DNA of 64,000 bases from Pseudohongiella sp. (GCA_030651695.1 JAUSCD010000005.1:1-64000), one strand, 5' to 3'; numbered from the stretch's first letter, positions 53,401-62,680 are shown. Notes: generated by a model from the sequence alone, not told the origin. Numbers and translations: made by a program.

Positions 53401-55018
53401 ATGCGCAAAAGAACCAGTTTTGCCTGACGCGTTGTTGCAGGAAGTTGACGCGGATGACGCCGTCAAAACCTTTGTGCGCCGGCGACTGGATGTGTCGGGG
53501 GCCGTCACGGCAAAGCTGCTATCTGAACAAAGCGGTATCAGTGTCAAAAAAATCGACATGGCGCTGCTGGCATTGGAACGCGAAGGTTTTGTGTTCCGCG
53601 GTCGTTTCACTCAAGCCAATGTTGCGCGGACTGATGAGGCATCGCTGGAGTGGTGTGAGCGCCGCCTGTTGCAACGTATTCACCGATACACACTGGATGC
53701 TCATCGCGAATCGATCAAACCTGTTTCATTGCAGGCATACACGCTGTATCTGTTTGAGCAACATGAACTGCGCACTCAGACACTGACACCCAAACCTGTA
53801 CCCTTGCCCTCAGCGCCGGAAGCGCAGGCGCTGTTGCAAAGAGCCATGGATAAACTGGATGGCATGTCAGCACCGGCAGCGGCGTGGGAAGGCGATATCC
53901 TGCCATCACGGTTGAGTTTTTATGATCCGGCGTGGCTGGATTTGTTGTGTGTCAGTGGTCGGCTCGGTTGGGGCCGGTTCAGCAGCCCGGCACAGGTTAC
54001 GGCGGTACGTGCCAGTGCCAAACGCAGCGGCGGACCGATCAAAACCACACCTATCACCGTGTCATCGCGTGCCCACATGGATATCTGGCAGCAGTTGTCT
54101 GCACCTGTGCAGGTCATTAAACCGGATCTGTCATCAAATGCAGAACGTGTGTTTGATGATCTTAAAAAACGCGGAGCCAGTTTTTTTAATGAAATCCGTC
54201 AGCGTACAGGATTATTACCGGTGCAACTGGAGCAAGCCCTGTCAGAACTGGTGGCCAGCGGTCTGTTGACCAGCGACGGTTTTACCGGATTGCGTGCCTT
54301 GTTAACTCCGGATGCACGCAAACCGTCGTTAAGCTCAGGGACATCTGCATCGGCAACACAAAGCACAGGCATTAATTCAACCCGGCAGCGTACGCGACGC
54401 ACGGGGTACAGTGTTGAAGAGGCAGGTCGCTGGTCCCTGCTTTATAAACCTGAGCCTGCTGCGCTGGACGAGCACGCCATGGAGACGCTGGTGTCGGTCT
54501 ATCTGCAGCGTTGGGGCGTGATCACCCGACAGATTATTGCGCGTGAAACCGTAGCGCCGGCATGGCGAGATCTGTTGCAGGTACTGCGTCGTCAGGAGTT
54601 GCGTGGCACATTAAGAGGCGGGCGTTTTATCGAAGGCCTTGGTGGTGAACAATTCACCTTGCCGGAGAATGTTGCGCCTCTGCGAGAGGCAGCTAAAAAA
54701 CTGGCGGAGCAACGCTCGGGGGTTTTGCGTTCAGGAGAAAGTGAACAGGAAAGGTTTGTTGGTGAATTTAATAACGCCAGCTACTGCAGTCTGTCCGCAG
54801 TTGATCCTGTCAACAACCTGCCGCTGTTCCTGCCAGACGTAAAACTTGCCCGAACTACCCGCAACCGTTTGTTGTACAAAGACGGCGTGCCCGTGGCAGT
54901 GCTGGATAATGACCAGGTCAGATTTCTGCGTGAGGTGCCCGCGGAGCTTCAGTGGACGTTAGAGCAGCTTCTGAGGCGCCATGACATTAATCCGCACCTG
55001 CGCAGTTACCTCGCCTGA
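50486..55018 (+). CDS. lhr: Lhr-type large ATP-dependent helicase
   Basis: The 1510-residue protein is of full Lhr size. Walker A is APTGSGKT at 44-51; DEIHAM serves as the DExH box; GLSATQ, STEHHGSM-like SSHHGSMSKERR, VATASMELGIDIG and QRVGRSGHS are motifs III to VI. A winged-helix and the long Lhr C-terminal region follow. Lhr helicases unwind DNA and RNA-DNA duplexes 3' to 5' in repair. The LexA-type site before it fits a damage response. Two starts are possible (50486 and 50492). Confidence 0.94.
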   Translation: MSMCLSAFHPASRAWFESTLGQPTPAQADAWPNIKAGRHTLIAAPTGSGKTLAAFYAAIDELVWQAQKAALPAVTRILYISPLKALSNDIERNLQMPLAGIEDELFLQGAHPAGIRVAVRTGDTPQAERQKMLKKPPHILVTTPESVYLLLTSIHGRNMLRGVTTVIIDEIHAMLGDKRGSHLSLSLERLQALTNRPVQRIGLSATQKPIDMVANYLVGNHPGSTCAIVDSGYSRKRDIRIEVPSSPLSALMSNEVWAELYERLVELIRQHQTTLVFVNTRRLSERLAMALSERLGADSLYGDAGASLVSSHHGSMSKERRHKAEQQLKAGKLKVLVATASMELGIDIGAVDLVVQFSSPKSIATFLQRVGRSGHSVGGTPKGILFPLTRDDLVECTALVDSIHKGELDKILMPEQPLDILSQQIVAELAARQDEDPSPQSLDDLFALMTRAWPYRNLERSDFDQMIQMLADGYSTRLGRRGAWLHLDRIHQRVSARRGARLTALTNGGAIPDMFDYQVVLDPDDIVVGNLNEDFALETLPGDVFTLGTHSWQLMRVDGLKVRVRDAHGQKSSIPFWLGEGPGRSAELSSAVSRLRTSVDEYLLTDGSDKAVLWLTGELGLPASAAQQLVDYLHAGRKALQVMPTQDTIVMERFFDEVGDMHVVIHAPFGSRLNKAWGLALRKRFCRTFNFELQAAANEDSIVISLGSVHSFPLEEVFNYLHSNSVTDVLTQALLDAPMFEVRWRWNATRSLAIQRNRAGKRVPPQFQRMDAEDLVAQVFPDQLACQENITGKRDIPFHPLVQQTIHDCLTEAMDIEGLLELLRSFEAKELRLIALDLREPSPFAQEIINARPYAFLDDAPFEERRTNAIKNRSWVDPAETDAYSRLDESAISRVREEAWPLMRDLEELHDGLYCAGFMTAEELSSTALARLFDALHQQGRVCRVLASETTPAVLMTAEMLPAWRAVFPQASCAKEPVLPDALLQEVDADDAVKTFVRRRLDVSGAVTAKLLSEQSGISVKKIDMALLALEREGFVFRGRFTQANVARTDEASLEWCERRLLQRIHRYTLDAHRESIKPVSLQAYTLYLFEQHELRTQTLTPKPVPLPSAPEAQALLQRAMDKLDGMSAPAAAWEGDILPSRLSFYDPAWLDLLCVSGRLGWGRFSSPAQVTAVRASAKRSGGPIKTTPITVSSRAHMDIWQQLSAPVQVIKPDLSSNAERVFDDLKKRGASFFNEIRQRTGLLPVQLEQALSELVASGLLTSDGFTGLRALLTPDARKPSLSSGTSASATQSTGINSTRQRTRRTGYSVEEAGRWSLLYKPEPAALDEHAMETLVSVYLQRWGVITRQIIARETVAPAWRDLLQVLRRQELRGTLRGGRFIEGLGGEQFTLPENVAPLREAAKKLAEQRSGVLRSGESEQERFVGEFNNASYCSLSAVDPVNNLPLFLPDVKLARTTRNRLLYKDGVPVAVLDNDQVRFLREVPAELQWTLEQLLRRHDINPHLRSYLA

Positions 55019-55116
55019 TAATCGGGCTCTTGGTCAATTGACGCAGTTCTGTCAGCGCTGGTGGCTGTGGTACGCTCCGGGTATCAGACTGATATTCCAA
55101 TCCGGAGAGCTGGCTC

Positions 55117-57573
55117 ATGAATCCGCTATCGTTTATTGCCCGTGTTGTACCACGCCTGGTATTTGTGTTGGCGGTTTTTGTAGCCAGCAGTCAAATGTCA
55201 TTCAAGGTGTTTGCCCAGTCCGCGAGTTGGGACGAGATCATCAGCGGGACAGGACATCAGGCAGGATATTTCGATTTTTATTACAAACCTGCCACCGGGC
55301 AATTGTTGCTGGAAATTGAGCGCTGGAACGAAGATTTTTTATATGCCAATGCGCTGTCTACCGGAATAGGGTCCAACGACATCGGCCTGGATCGCGGGCA
55401 GGTGGGTGACAGCAGAGTGGTGCGTTTTGAGCGTCACGGCAACAAAGTATTTCTGAAACATATCAATCTGGATTATCGCGCCGATTCGGACAGCGCGGCA
55501 GAACGCCTTTCTGTGCAGGAAGCGTTTGCTGAATCCATTCTCGCCGGTTTTACGGTGTTGGCCAGCAACGGTGATAGCGTATTGATCGACATGACAGACT
55601 TTCTGCTGACCGATGCGCATGGGGTGTCGTCAACACTGGCGCGAAGCCAGCAGGGTACATACAGCGTTGATAAACAGCGCTCGGCGGTTTATATGGATCG
55701 CACGCGTAACTTTCCGCTGAACTCTGAATTCGAAGCGCAGCTGACATTTGTGGGGACTCAACCCGGCAACTGGGTGCGCTCAGTAACTCCGACACCGGAA
55801 AGTATCACTGTGCGTCAGCACCACTCTTTTGTGCAATTGCCCGAACCCGGATATCAGGAGCGTGCATACCACCCGGAGTCAGGTTTCTGGTCGCGGGGTT
55901 TTCAGGATTTTGCCGCGCCTATCAATCAGGATATGACGCGTCGTTATATTTCCCGGCACCGGCTGGAAAAACGTGACCCCACTGCCGCGCGCAGCGAAGC
56001 TGTCAAACCGATTATCTATTATCTGGACGCGGGTGTGCCGGAGCCGGTGCGCAGTGCCTTGCTGGATGGCGCACGTTGGTGGAACGCAGCCTTTGAAGCA
56101 ATCGGATTTGAAAACGCCTATCAGGTAGAAATTCTACCGGAAGACGCTGACCCCATGGACATTCGTTACAACGTCATCCAGTGGGTGCATCGCTCAACCC
56201 GTGGCTGGTCCTACGGCTCCAGTGTGGTTGATCCGCGTACCGGTGAAATCATCAAAGGCAAGGTGACACTTGGCTCTTTGAGAGTGCGTCAGGACTATCG
56301 TATTGCCCAGTCATTGGTAGGTCTGGCCACCGAAGGTTCTGATCAGGCGATTCAGGAGTTGGCGCTGTCACGCATCAGACAACTGTCTGCACATGAAGTC
56401 GGGCATACCTTGGGTATCGCACATAACTTTGCGGCCAGCGTGAATAATCGTGCATCAGTGATGGACTACCCGCATCCGGCATTGGAGATCAGTGATCAGG
56501 GAGTGCTCGATGCGTTAAACGCTTATGACATCGGACTGGGCCAGTGGGATTTCCAGACCATCAAATATGGTTATAGCCAGTATGCAAATGCCGCAGAAGA
56601 AGCTGCTGGCCTTGCCGCCATTCTGCAGGAAAACAAGGATGCAGGTTTGTATTACATAACGGATCTGGATACACGCGCGGAAGGTGGCGCGCACCCGTTG
56701 TCACATATGTGGGACAACGGTGCTGATCCGGTGGAAGAGTTGCAGCGTTTGCTGGACGTACGCGCGGCGGCCTTGCAGAGGTTCGGTGCCGAAAATCTGC
56801 GTGTTGGCCAGCCATACGCAGAGCTTGAAGAAATTCTGGTGCCCTTGTATCTGTTGCACCGTTATCAGGTGGAAGCAGTCCATCGTCTGATTGGCGGTAC
56901 TTATTACGAGTACTCAGTGTACGAAGGTCGTGCGCCGCAATCACCACTGATAGTGCCGGTTGATGCCGCCAGCCAGTTGCGCGCGCTCGATGCCTTGTTG
57001 CTGACCCTCCAACCTGAGCAGCTGGCTTTATCGCCAGACATACTTGCGGTGATCCCGCCCAAACCACCTGGATATGGACGCAACCGTGAAAGTTTTCCAC
57101 TGCGCACCTCGGTCGGTGTAGACTTTGCCACCATTGCTGAAACCGCTGCGGATCATACCATTGCCGGTATCCTGCAGGCTGAAAGGCTGGCGCGTATAAA
57201 CAATCTGAATATGCTGGACAGTTCATTGCCGTCGGTGGAGCAGGTGTTATCACGCTTGCTTGAGACCACTTTCTATCAAATGCGGCAAAGTGGTCAGCTT
57301 GGCAGTGTGCAGCGCGCCGTCAACAATGTTGTGTTGTATCGCATGTTGGCGGTGTTGCAATCTGAACGCGTAGATAATCAGGTGAAGGCCATGATCAATC
57401 AGTCATTGATTGCGCTGGAAGACTGGCTGGATGATGCTGATTCGATCACTGACAGTGTGTGGAAAGCCCACTATCAGTTAGCACAGGATGAAATCGAAAA
57501 CCGGTTGGAACGTGGTGCCGAAAAAAGTTTGTTAAGTGCACCTCTGCCCATGCCGCCGGGTGCACCGATATAA
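55117..57573 (+). CDS. Exported zinc-dependent metalloprotease (DUF5117/DUF4953 type)
   Basis: The 818-residue protein has a signal peptide ending in VFAQ and the zinc motif HEVGHTLGIAH at 426-436, with a downstream VMDYPHP Met-turn. This is the M12-like pattern of gluzincin/metzincin hybrids often annotated with DUF5117 and DUF4953 domains. The N-terminal half (about 50-300) is beta-rich. It should act in the periplasm or outside. It stands alone after lhr. Confidence 0.88.
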   Translation: MNPLSFIARVVPRLVFVLAVFVASSQMSFKVFAQSASWDEIISGTGHQAGYFDFYYKPATGQLLLEIERWNEDFLYANALSTGIGSNDIGLDRGQVGDSRVVRFERHGNKVFLKHINLDYRADSDSAAERLSVQEAFAESILAGFTVLASNGDSVLIDMTDFLLTDAHGVSSTLARSQQGTYSVDKQRSAVYMDRTRNFPLNSEFEAQLTFVGTQPGNWVRSVTPTPESITVRQHHSFVQLPEPGYQERAYHPESGFWSRGFQDFAAPINQDMTRRYISRHRLEKRDPTAARSEAVKPIIYYLDAGVPEPVRSALLDGARWWNAAFEAIGFENAYQVEILPEDADPMDIRYNVIQWVHRSTRGWSYGSSVVDPRTGEIIKGKVTLGSLRVRQDYRIAQSLVGLATEGSDQAIQELALSRIRQLSAHEVGHTLGIAHNFAASVNNRASVMDYPHPALEISDQGVLDALNAYDIGLGQWDFQTIKYGYSQYANAAEEAAGLAAILQENKDAGLYYITDLDTRAEGGAHPLSHMWDNGADPVEELQRLLDVRAAALQRFGAENLRVGQPYAELEEILVPLYLLHRYQVEAVHRLIGGTYYEYSVYEGRAPQSPLIVPVDAASQLRALDALLLTLQPEQLALSPDILAVIPPKPPGYGRNRESFPLRTSVGVDFATIAETAADHTIAGILQAERLARINNLNMLDSSLPSVEQVLSRLLETTFYQMRQSGQLGSVQRAVNNVVLYRMLAVLQSERVDNQVKAMINQSLIALEDWLDDADSITDSVWKAHYQLAQDEIENRLERGAEKSLLSAPLPMPPGAPI

Positions 57574-57632
57574 ATACCTGCGATTAATTATCGGTAGAAA
57601 CAGAATAAAAACTTTTCAGGAAACAGATTATT

Positions 57633-58316
57633 GTGAAAACCGTATTTGATTTAAAGCAGACAACGTTACCAGTGCAAGGCACCGATGCTCGTTTCCCGGT
57701 CAACAGAGTGTACTGCGTTGGGCGCAATTATGCCGAGCATGCCAAAGAGATGGGCGCCGATCCCAGCCGCGAAGCGCCGTTCTTTTTTGGTAAACCTGCA
57801 GATGCCGTTTTTGTGCCAACAGGAGAGGTGCCGTATCCGACACGTACCAGTGATCTTCATCACGAGGTTGAACTTGTTGTTGCGCTGCACAAAGGCGGGT
57901 CATCATTAACACTGGAGCAGGCGCGTGAGGCGGTTTACGCGTACGCAGTAGGTATAGATTTTACCCGGCGTGATCTGCAGGCCGATGCAAAAAAGCAGGG
58001 GCGGCCATGGGATACGGCAAAAGGTTTTGACTTCTCAGGCCCGGTTTCAGAATTGGTGCCAGTCAGTAAAACCGGTTGGCTGGAAAAAGGTGCCATTACA
58101 CTTTCTTTAAGTGATCACCCAAAACAACGTGGTGATTTATCTGACATGATCTGGAAAGTGGATGAAATCATTGCCGAGCTTTCTGCTTACTACACACTGA
58201 AGGCGGGGGATGTGATTTTTACCGGTACCCCGGCGGGAGTCAGTGCGGTGAATAAAGGTGATGAGGTTGATGCTAGGATAGACGGTGTTGGTCGTCTGGT
58301 GTTCAGGATGGTATAA
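57633..58316 (+). CDS. Fumarylacetoacetate hydrolase-family protein
   Basis: The 227-residue protein starts at a GTG with AGGAAA upstream. It has FPVNRVYCVGRNYAEHA, FFGKPADAV, LHHEVELVVALHKGG with metal-binding Glu residues, and IFTGTPAGV. Members hydrolyse or decarboxylate beta-diketo acids; short single-domain forms like this often act on oxaloacetate or acylpyruvates. The 3' end overlaps ruvX on the opposite strand by 14 bases. Confidence 0.92.
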   Translation: MKTVFDLKQTTLPVQGTDARFPVNRVYCVGRNYAEHAKEMGADPSREAPFFFGKPADAVFVPTGEVPYPTRTSDLHHEVELVVALHKGGSSLTLEQAREAVYAYAVGIDFTRRDLQADAKKQGRPWDTAKGFDFSGPVSELVPVSKTGWLEKGAITLSLSDHPKQRGDLSDMIWKVDEIIAELSAYYTLKAGDVIFTGTPAGVSAVNKGDEVDARIDGVGRLVFRMV

Positions 58317-58746
58317 GCGGCGGCAGCCCGGCAAACCAGGCTTCAAGAATCAGGCGCGCGGCCAGGCTGTCAACCGCACCGGTGGATTCGCCGCGCAGAA
58401 GTTCACCTCTTGCTACAAATGAAGTGAGTCTTTCATCAATGCCATAACAGGGTTTGTGCAGACGGCCTTCCAGCCGATTGCCAAATTTGCGTGCACGGAT
58501 CAGCAATTCACTTTCTGTGTCATCCATATTCCATGGCAGCCCCACCACAAATGCGTCCGGCCTCCATTCTGACACCAGCTTCTCCAGCTTGTCCCAATCA
58601 GGTATGCCGTCTTTGGCGGGCAATATTGCCAGGGCCTGAGCAGTTCCGGTCAGGCTCTGCCCGTAAGCAACGCCAATACGTTTGGTGCCAAAATCAAATG
58701 CCAGCACCTTGACAGGTTTTACATACTTCTGAGGATAAGCTTCCAT
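58303..58746 (-). CDS. ruvX: Holliday-junction resolvase-like protein
   Basis: The 147-residue protein has the RNase H-like fold of YqgF: AFDFGTKRIGVAYG, VVGLPWNMDDTES and a C-terminal GIDERLTSFVA. It is required for pre-16S rRNA 5'-end processing in E. coli. It lies eight bases after yqgE, the usual order. Confidence 0.95.
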   Translation of the reverse strand: MEAYPQKYVKPVKVLAFDFGTKRIGVAYGQSLTGTAQALAILPAKDGIPDWDKLEKLVSEWRPDAFVVGLPWNMDDTESELLIRARKFGNRLEGRLHKPCYGIDERLTSFVARGELLRGESTGAVDSLAARLILEAWFAGLPPLIPS

Positions 58747-58754
58747 GAGAATCT

Positions 58755-59399
58755 TTACGAGTGTCCTGCCAGTGTAGCAAGCTGGTTCAGGCTGACACCA
58801 AGGATGCCTGCAGCCGCTTCAGCCATGTTTTTGTGGTCATCCGAAAACAGCAGATCAGGATTGGCCGGTACGGTCAGCCAGACGTTATCGCTGATTTCCT
58901 GTTCCAGCTGACCTGCTTCCCATCCGGCACAACCCAGCGCGGCGATGTAGCGCGCAGGCCCTGCACCGCTGGCGATGTCCTGCAGGATATCCCGGGACAT
59001 GGACAGGCTGACAGTGTCGTTCACAGGCAGTGTGTACTCCCATTCAGTGCCGGCGTCATGCAGAATGAAGCCTTTGCTTTTTTCTACCGGCCCGCCTGCC
59101 ATCACTTTCCTGTCGCTGAGTTTTGCCACCATTTCGTCACTGACAGTGATTTTCATTTCTTCCATAAGACCAGTGACGGCAAGTTTTGACGGACGATTGA
59201 TTACGACACCTAAAGCGCCATTTTTGTCGTGTTTCCATAAATAAGTTACGGAGCCCTGAAAATGCGGATCCTGGAGCTGTGGCATGGCAATCAGGAAGTG
59301 GTGTTCAAGGCAGCTTGCGTCTTCTGCGCCGGTCAACAGATCGGCTGCCTCAGGCAATGCCGTTGTTGGCGAACTGCCCTGATCGGTTTGATTGTGCAT
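58755..59399 (-). CDS. YqgE/AlgH-family protein
   Basis: The 214-residue protein contains HHFLIAMPQLQDPHFQGSVTYLWKHD and GALGVVINRPS, with MAGGPVEKSKGFILH and a C-terminal ALGCAGWEAGQLEQEI. A tail of about 30 polar residues precedes the core, so a start closer to HHFLIA is possible. Function is not settled. It is upstream of ruvX in the usual pairing. Confidence 0.93.
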   Translation of the reverse strand: MHNQTDQGSSPTTALPEAADLLTGAEDASCLEHHFLIAMPQLQDPHFQGSVTYLWKHDKNGALGVVINRPSKLAVTGLMEEMKITVSDEMVAKLSDRKVMAGGPVEKSKGFILHDAGTEWEYTLPVNDTVSLSMSRDILQDIASGAGPARYIAALGCAGWEAGQLEQEISDNVWLTVPANPDLLFSDDHKNMAEAAAGILGVSLNQLATLAGHS

Positions 59400-59496
59400 G
59401 GTTATCAGTGCCTCCGGAGAAATGTCTGCCTGGCTTTATGGTAATGCATGTAACCGGCAATTTGTCAGCTGTTACTCATTTAGATGGGGGCACTTA

Positions 59497-59528
59497 CTAT
59501 ATTTTAAAGGCGGGCTATATTTTAAAGG
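59497..59528. repeat. Two copies of a 14-bp AT-rich unit, 18-bp spacing
   Basis: CTATATTTTAAAGG occurs at 59497-59510 and 59515-59528, in the divergent promoter region of yqgE and the TerC gene. It may be a regulator site or part of the yqgE promoter. Confidence 0.7.
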
Positions 59529-59533
59529 TCAGC

Positions 59534-59561
59534 TTGACTTGGTCCTGACAAGGTCTACACT
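59534..59561 (+). promoter_or_regulatory. Sigma-70-type promoter of the riboswitch-TerC transcript
   Basis: TTGACT (59534-59539) and TACACT (59556-59561) have a 16-base spacer. The expected start point falls about 59568, directly before the conserved GGGGAGTAGC of the riboswitch. Confidence 0.6.
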
Positions 59562-59570
59562 CGGCTCTCA

Positions 59571-59736
59571 GAGGGGAGTAGCTTTTCCGCCACGTTGCCG
59601 TCAACACGGTAGGTCAGTCAACAGACGCCTCCCGGTGCCGTGGGTGCTGTCATCATAAGCATGTCTCAATACATGCTGCCTGTTTAAAAGGGATATGAGG
59701 ATAGTGCAAGCGAGACCTTGCCCAGGGGCAAGGTCT
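59571..59736 (+). ncRNA. yybP-ykoY-type (manganese) riboswitch
   Basis: The stretch has the conserved GGGGAGTAGC at 59573, CCGTCAACA near 59598 and a later GAGACCTTGCCC. It also forms stable hairpins, including AGCATGT/ACATGCT (about 59659-59677) and the 10-bp AGACCTTGCC/GGCAAGGTCT at 59713-59736. This is the signature of the yybP-ykoY family, known to bind Mn2+ upstream of TerC/Alx, MntP and related genes. It precedes a TerC gene and an intrinsic terminator, so control by transcription end is likely. The aptamer boundaries are approximate. Confidence 0.85.
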
Positions 59737-59762
59737 GTCTGCGAGAAACCCTCTTGCTGAAT

Positions 59763-59798
59763 AAAAAGGCCAAAGTCCCTTCGATTTTGGCCTTTTTT
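59763..59798 (+). terminator. Riboswitch-linked intrinsic terminator before the TerC gene
   Basis: AAAAAGGCCAAA pairs with TTTGGCCTTTTT over 12 bp, with an 11-base loop, and runs into T residues to 59798. It lies 16 bases before the chosen TerC start, so read-through needs antitermination. Confidence 0.88.
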
Positions 59799-59814
59799 GA
59801 TTGCAGGTGGCGGC

Positions 59815-60777
59815 GTGGAGACGATAGGAAATACCGGGTTATGGCTGGTGTTCGCGGTAGTTGTTGCGGGCATGTTGGCACTGGATCTTTTTGTTTTCAA
59901 AAGCGGGCACCAACATCGTGTTTCCCTCAAGGAAGCTGCAGCCTGGTCAGCCGGCTGGGTATCTGTGGCGCTGCTGTTTAATCTGGGTTTGTGGTGGTAT
60001 CTCACGGAGAGTTCAGGACCTGTTATTGCCAATGACAAGGCACTGGAGTTCCTCACTGGCTATCTCGTCGAAAAGTCCCTGGCCGTCGACAACGTTTTTG
60101 TCTGGATGATGATTTTCAGTTACTTTGCGATCCCGCTTGAGCTGCAGCGGCGGGTTCTGTTGTATGGCATAGTCGGCGCCATAGTGCTGAGAACGATCAT
60201 GATTTTTAGCGGCTCCTGGCTTATAACGGAGTTCCACTGGATTCTGTATATCTTTGGCGTGTTTCTGATCCTGACCGGCTTCAAGATGGCATTTTTTGCA
60301 GAGCATGAACCTGATCTGGCCAAGAATCCTTTTATCCGGTGGATTCGCAATCACTACCCGGTGACAGAGACTCTGGAAGGAGAGCGATTTTTTCTCAGGC
60401 GGCAAGGCGTGTTAATGGTCACGCCCTTGTTTCTGGCACTGGTGATGGTCGAAATATCTGATGTGATTTTTGCCGTTGATAGTATCCCCGCCGTCTTTGC
60501 CATTACCAACGACCCTTTTATTGTTCTGACATCCAACCTGTTTGCAATTCTCGGTTTGCGGGCAATGTACTTCTTGCTGGCAGACATCGGTGATCGGTTC
60601 GCGATGCTCAAATATGGCCTGGCGGTGATTCTGGTTTTTATAGGCACTAAAATGCTGATCGTGGACTGGTACAAAATACCGGTCTTGGTGTCACTGAGCG
60701 TGGTTGGCGCAATACTGTTGGTATCGGTTATTTTCAGCCTGTGGCACAGCAAGCGCTATCCGCCAGTGCAGCTTTAA
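59815..60777 (+). CDS. TerC/Alx-family membrane protein
   Basis: I choose the GTG at 59815, which has AGGTGG four bases upstream and gives a family-like N-terminus ([12 protein letters not shown]); a TTG at 59797 would overlap the terminator. The 320-residue product has about nine membrane segments with the acidic motifs [23 protein letters not shown] and [17 protein letters not shown]. Family members export Mn2+ or insert into metal-loading of exported enzymes. Its riboswitch supports a manganese role. It converges on the tonB gene, with seven bases between them. Confidence 0.93.
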   Translation: METIGNTGLWLVFAVVVAGMLALDLFVFKSGHQHRVSLKEAAAWSAGWVSVALLFNLGLWWYLTESSGPVIANDKALEFLTGYLVEKSLAVDNVFVWMMIFSYFAIPLELQRRVLLYGIVGAIVLRTIMIFSGSWLITEFHWILYIFGVFLILTGFKMAFFAEHEPDLAKNPFIRWIRNHYPVTETLEGERFFLRRQGVLMVTPLFLALVMVEISDVIFAVDSIPAVFAITNDPFIVLTSNLFAILGLRAMYFLLADIGDRFAMLKYGLAVILVFIGTKMLIVDWYKIPVLVSLSVVGAILLVSVIFSLWHSKRYPPVQL

Positions 60778-60784
60778 CTATTCT

Positions 60785-61705
60785 CTACTGACTGCTGAAA
60801 GCATTGCCGGGACGGAAGCGCCAGGTGCGGATAATTTCCAGCAGATCCACGCTCCCGCGCAGTTCTTCAGGGAATGGATCAAACGGTGATGCGAGACTGA
60901 CGATGTCCACAGCAGCCTGATCCAGAACCTGGTGACCCGAGCCTTGCAGGATTCTGATTTCTGCGACACTGCCGTCCGGGCGCAAGGTGACCATCATGCG
61001 CAGGCTGCCGAAAATGTCGTTCTGCCGGGCTTGATCGGGATAGTGTTGGTTGCCAATCAGTTCAATTCGTTTACGCCAGTTATCAAGATAAAGTGCGTCA
61101 TGGCGCTGTTGAGTAGAAGCAGATGAGATTGTGTAGCGACGCGGTCGGTTTGCGAAGGCTTGCTGTTGGATATCAAGCTGGGCCTGCAGGCTGGCAATCG
61201 CCAGGGCAATGTCCTGTGGGCTGGAGTGTTCGGATAAAACCTGGCTTTCTTCGGGGATCCTGGACTCCATCTGCTGGCGCAGCATTTCATCAGCTTCCGT
61301 TGAGCTGAGCACTCGCAGATCCTGAGATTGCTGAGCCGACGCCGCTGGCGTAGGAATCGGCTGAACTTCCTGAATCTGTTCGTCATATACGGCGGATTCG
61401 AAAGGTGTTGCCGGCGCAATAGCTTCATCCAGCGAGCCGCTGCCAATCTGATTTTCCTGGGCAATAAAATCAGCCTGCTCCGGAGCAATTTCGCTGCGGT
61501 ACTGGGCCAGTGTGATTTCAATAGCTGGCGTACTGGCGCTCTCAGTAATAAAACTGAAACCTACTCCGGCGATAATGATTACGTGCAAACAAGCCGACAT
61601 GAAAATGGTGAAACCAAACCGTTCTTTGCCCAGATTATTTTGCATGACGTGCGCTGCTGCTTGGCTGGTCGGGGCGGTCTGGGTTATCTTGTTGCTTGCC
61701 GGCAT
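60785..61705 (-). CDS. TonB-family energy transducer
   Basis: The 306-residue protein has one N-terminal membrane segment (about 30-53), a periplasmic region rich in Gln, Glu and Ser, and a C-terminal TonB domain with DNWRKRIELIGNQHYPDQAR and VTLRPDGSVAEIRILQGSGH ending at WRFRPG. No proline-rich tract of classic TonB is seen. In Pseudomonas a tonB gene next to gshB (tonB3) affects twitching; the same order is seen here. It follows gshB by three bases. Confidence 0.9.
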   Translation of the reverse strand: MPASNKITQTAPTSQAAAHVMQNNLGKERFGFTIFMSACLHVIIIAGVGFSFITESASTPAIEITLAQYRSEIAPEQADFIAQENQIGSGSLDEAIAPATPFESAVYDEQIQEVQPIPTPAASAQQSQDLRVLSSTEADEMLRQQMESRIPEESQVLSEHSSPQDIALAIASLQAQLDIQQQAFANRPRRYTISSASTQQRHDALYLDNWRKRIELIGNQHYPDQARQNDIFGSLRMMVTLRPDGSVAEIRILQGSGHQVLDQAAVDIVSLASPFDPFPEELRGSVDLLEIIRTWRFRPGNAFSSQ

Positions 61706-61708
61706 TTC

Positions 61709-62680
61709 TCAGTTTTTCCGCGTCAGTTTTTCCGCATCAATTTTTCTTTCAATTACGGCCATCAGATCGCCGGCAATATCCAGATTATAGGCGGAGTCAA
61801 TTTCGCGTACACATGTGGGACTGGTCACATTGATTTCGGTCAGGTAGTCGCCAATTACGTCCAGGCCTACAAACAACAGGCCTTTGGCTTTAATCGTGTC
61901 CTTTACCTGCGCAACGATCCACAGATCGCGCTCTGATAATGGCTGCGCAATCCCGCTACCACCTGCGGCAAGATTGCCGCGTGTCTCCCCGATAGCAGGG
62001 ACGCGTGCCAGCGCATAGGGTACCGGTTCGCCGTCTACCAATAAAATACGTTTGTCGCCTTTTACAATTTCAGGAATGTAGCGCTGTGCCATGATCGGAC
62101 TGCGGCCATGTTCAGTAAGTGTCTCTATAATAACGCTGACATTGGCGTCATCGGGTTTCAGGCGAAAAATTGAACTTCCGCCCATGCCGTCCAGGGGTTT
62201 AAAAATGACGTCGCCATGTTCTTTATGGAATGCTCGTAATTTATCGGCGCGGCTACTGACCATAAAAGGCGGGCAGCACTGCGGGAATTGTGTGGCGAAT
62301 ATTTTTTCGTTGCAGTCACGTAGCGATTGAGGTTTGTTTACCACCAGTGAGCCCGCTTGCTCAGCACGCTCCAGCAGATAAGTCGAATAGATATAGTTGC
62401 TGTCAAAAGGCGGGTCCTTGCGCATAAGAATGACATGCAGATCCGCCAGCGGTTTTTGTTCGGTCTCGCCCAGTGTGTACCACTGATGCGGATCGTAAGC
62501 GACTGACAATTTTCGCATATGGCCCATAGCGGTTTCACCGGACAGGTACAAGTCGCTCTGTTCCATGTAATACAACTCCCACCCGCGCGCCTGAGCCGCT
62601 ACCAACATGGCAAGGCTGGTATCTTTTTTATAGTTTATGCGGTCTATGGGGTCCATCACGATGCCGAGTCTGATCTGCAT
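61709..62680 (-). CDS. gshB: Glutathione synthetase
   Basis: Start at 62680 (MQIRLGIVMDPIDRINYKKD) fits the family; an in-frame start at 62749 adds 23 poor residues. The 323-residue protein has the ATP-grasp pattern FKPLDGMGGSSIFR and PYALARVPAIGETRGNLAAGGSG, and a C-terminal GDYLTEINVTSPT. It joins gamma-glutamylcysteine and glycine. It is divergent from the pilG-like gene. Confidence 0.95.
   Translation of the reverse strand: MQIRLGIVMDPIDRINYKKDTSLAMLVAAQARGWELYYMEQSDLYLSGETAMGHMRKLSVAYDPHQWYTLGETEQKPLADLHVILMRKDPPFDSNYIYSTYLLERAEQAGSLVVNKPQSLRDCNEKIFATQFPQCCPPFMVSSRADKLRAFHKEHGDVIFKPLDGMGGSSIFRLKPDDANVSVIIETLTEHGRSPIMAQRYIPEIVKGDKRILLVDGEPVPYALARVPAIGETRGNLAAGGSGIAQPLSERDLWIVAQVKDTIKAKGLLFVGLDVIGDYLTEINVTSPTCVREIDSAYNLDIAGDLMAVIERKIDAEKLTRKN

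Noticed and set aside
59601-60056. 151-codon minus-strand frame across the riboswitch and the terC start
   Set aside because: The region is explained by the riboswitch and terminator on the plus strand.
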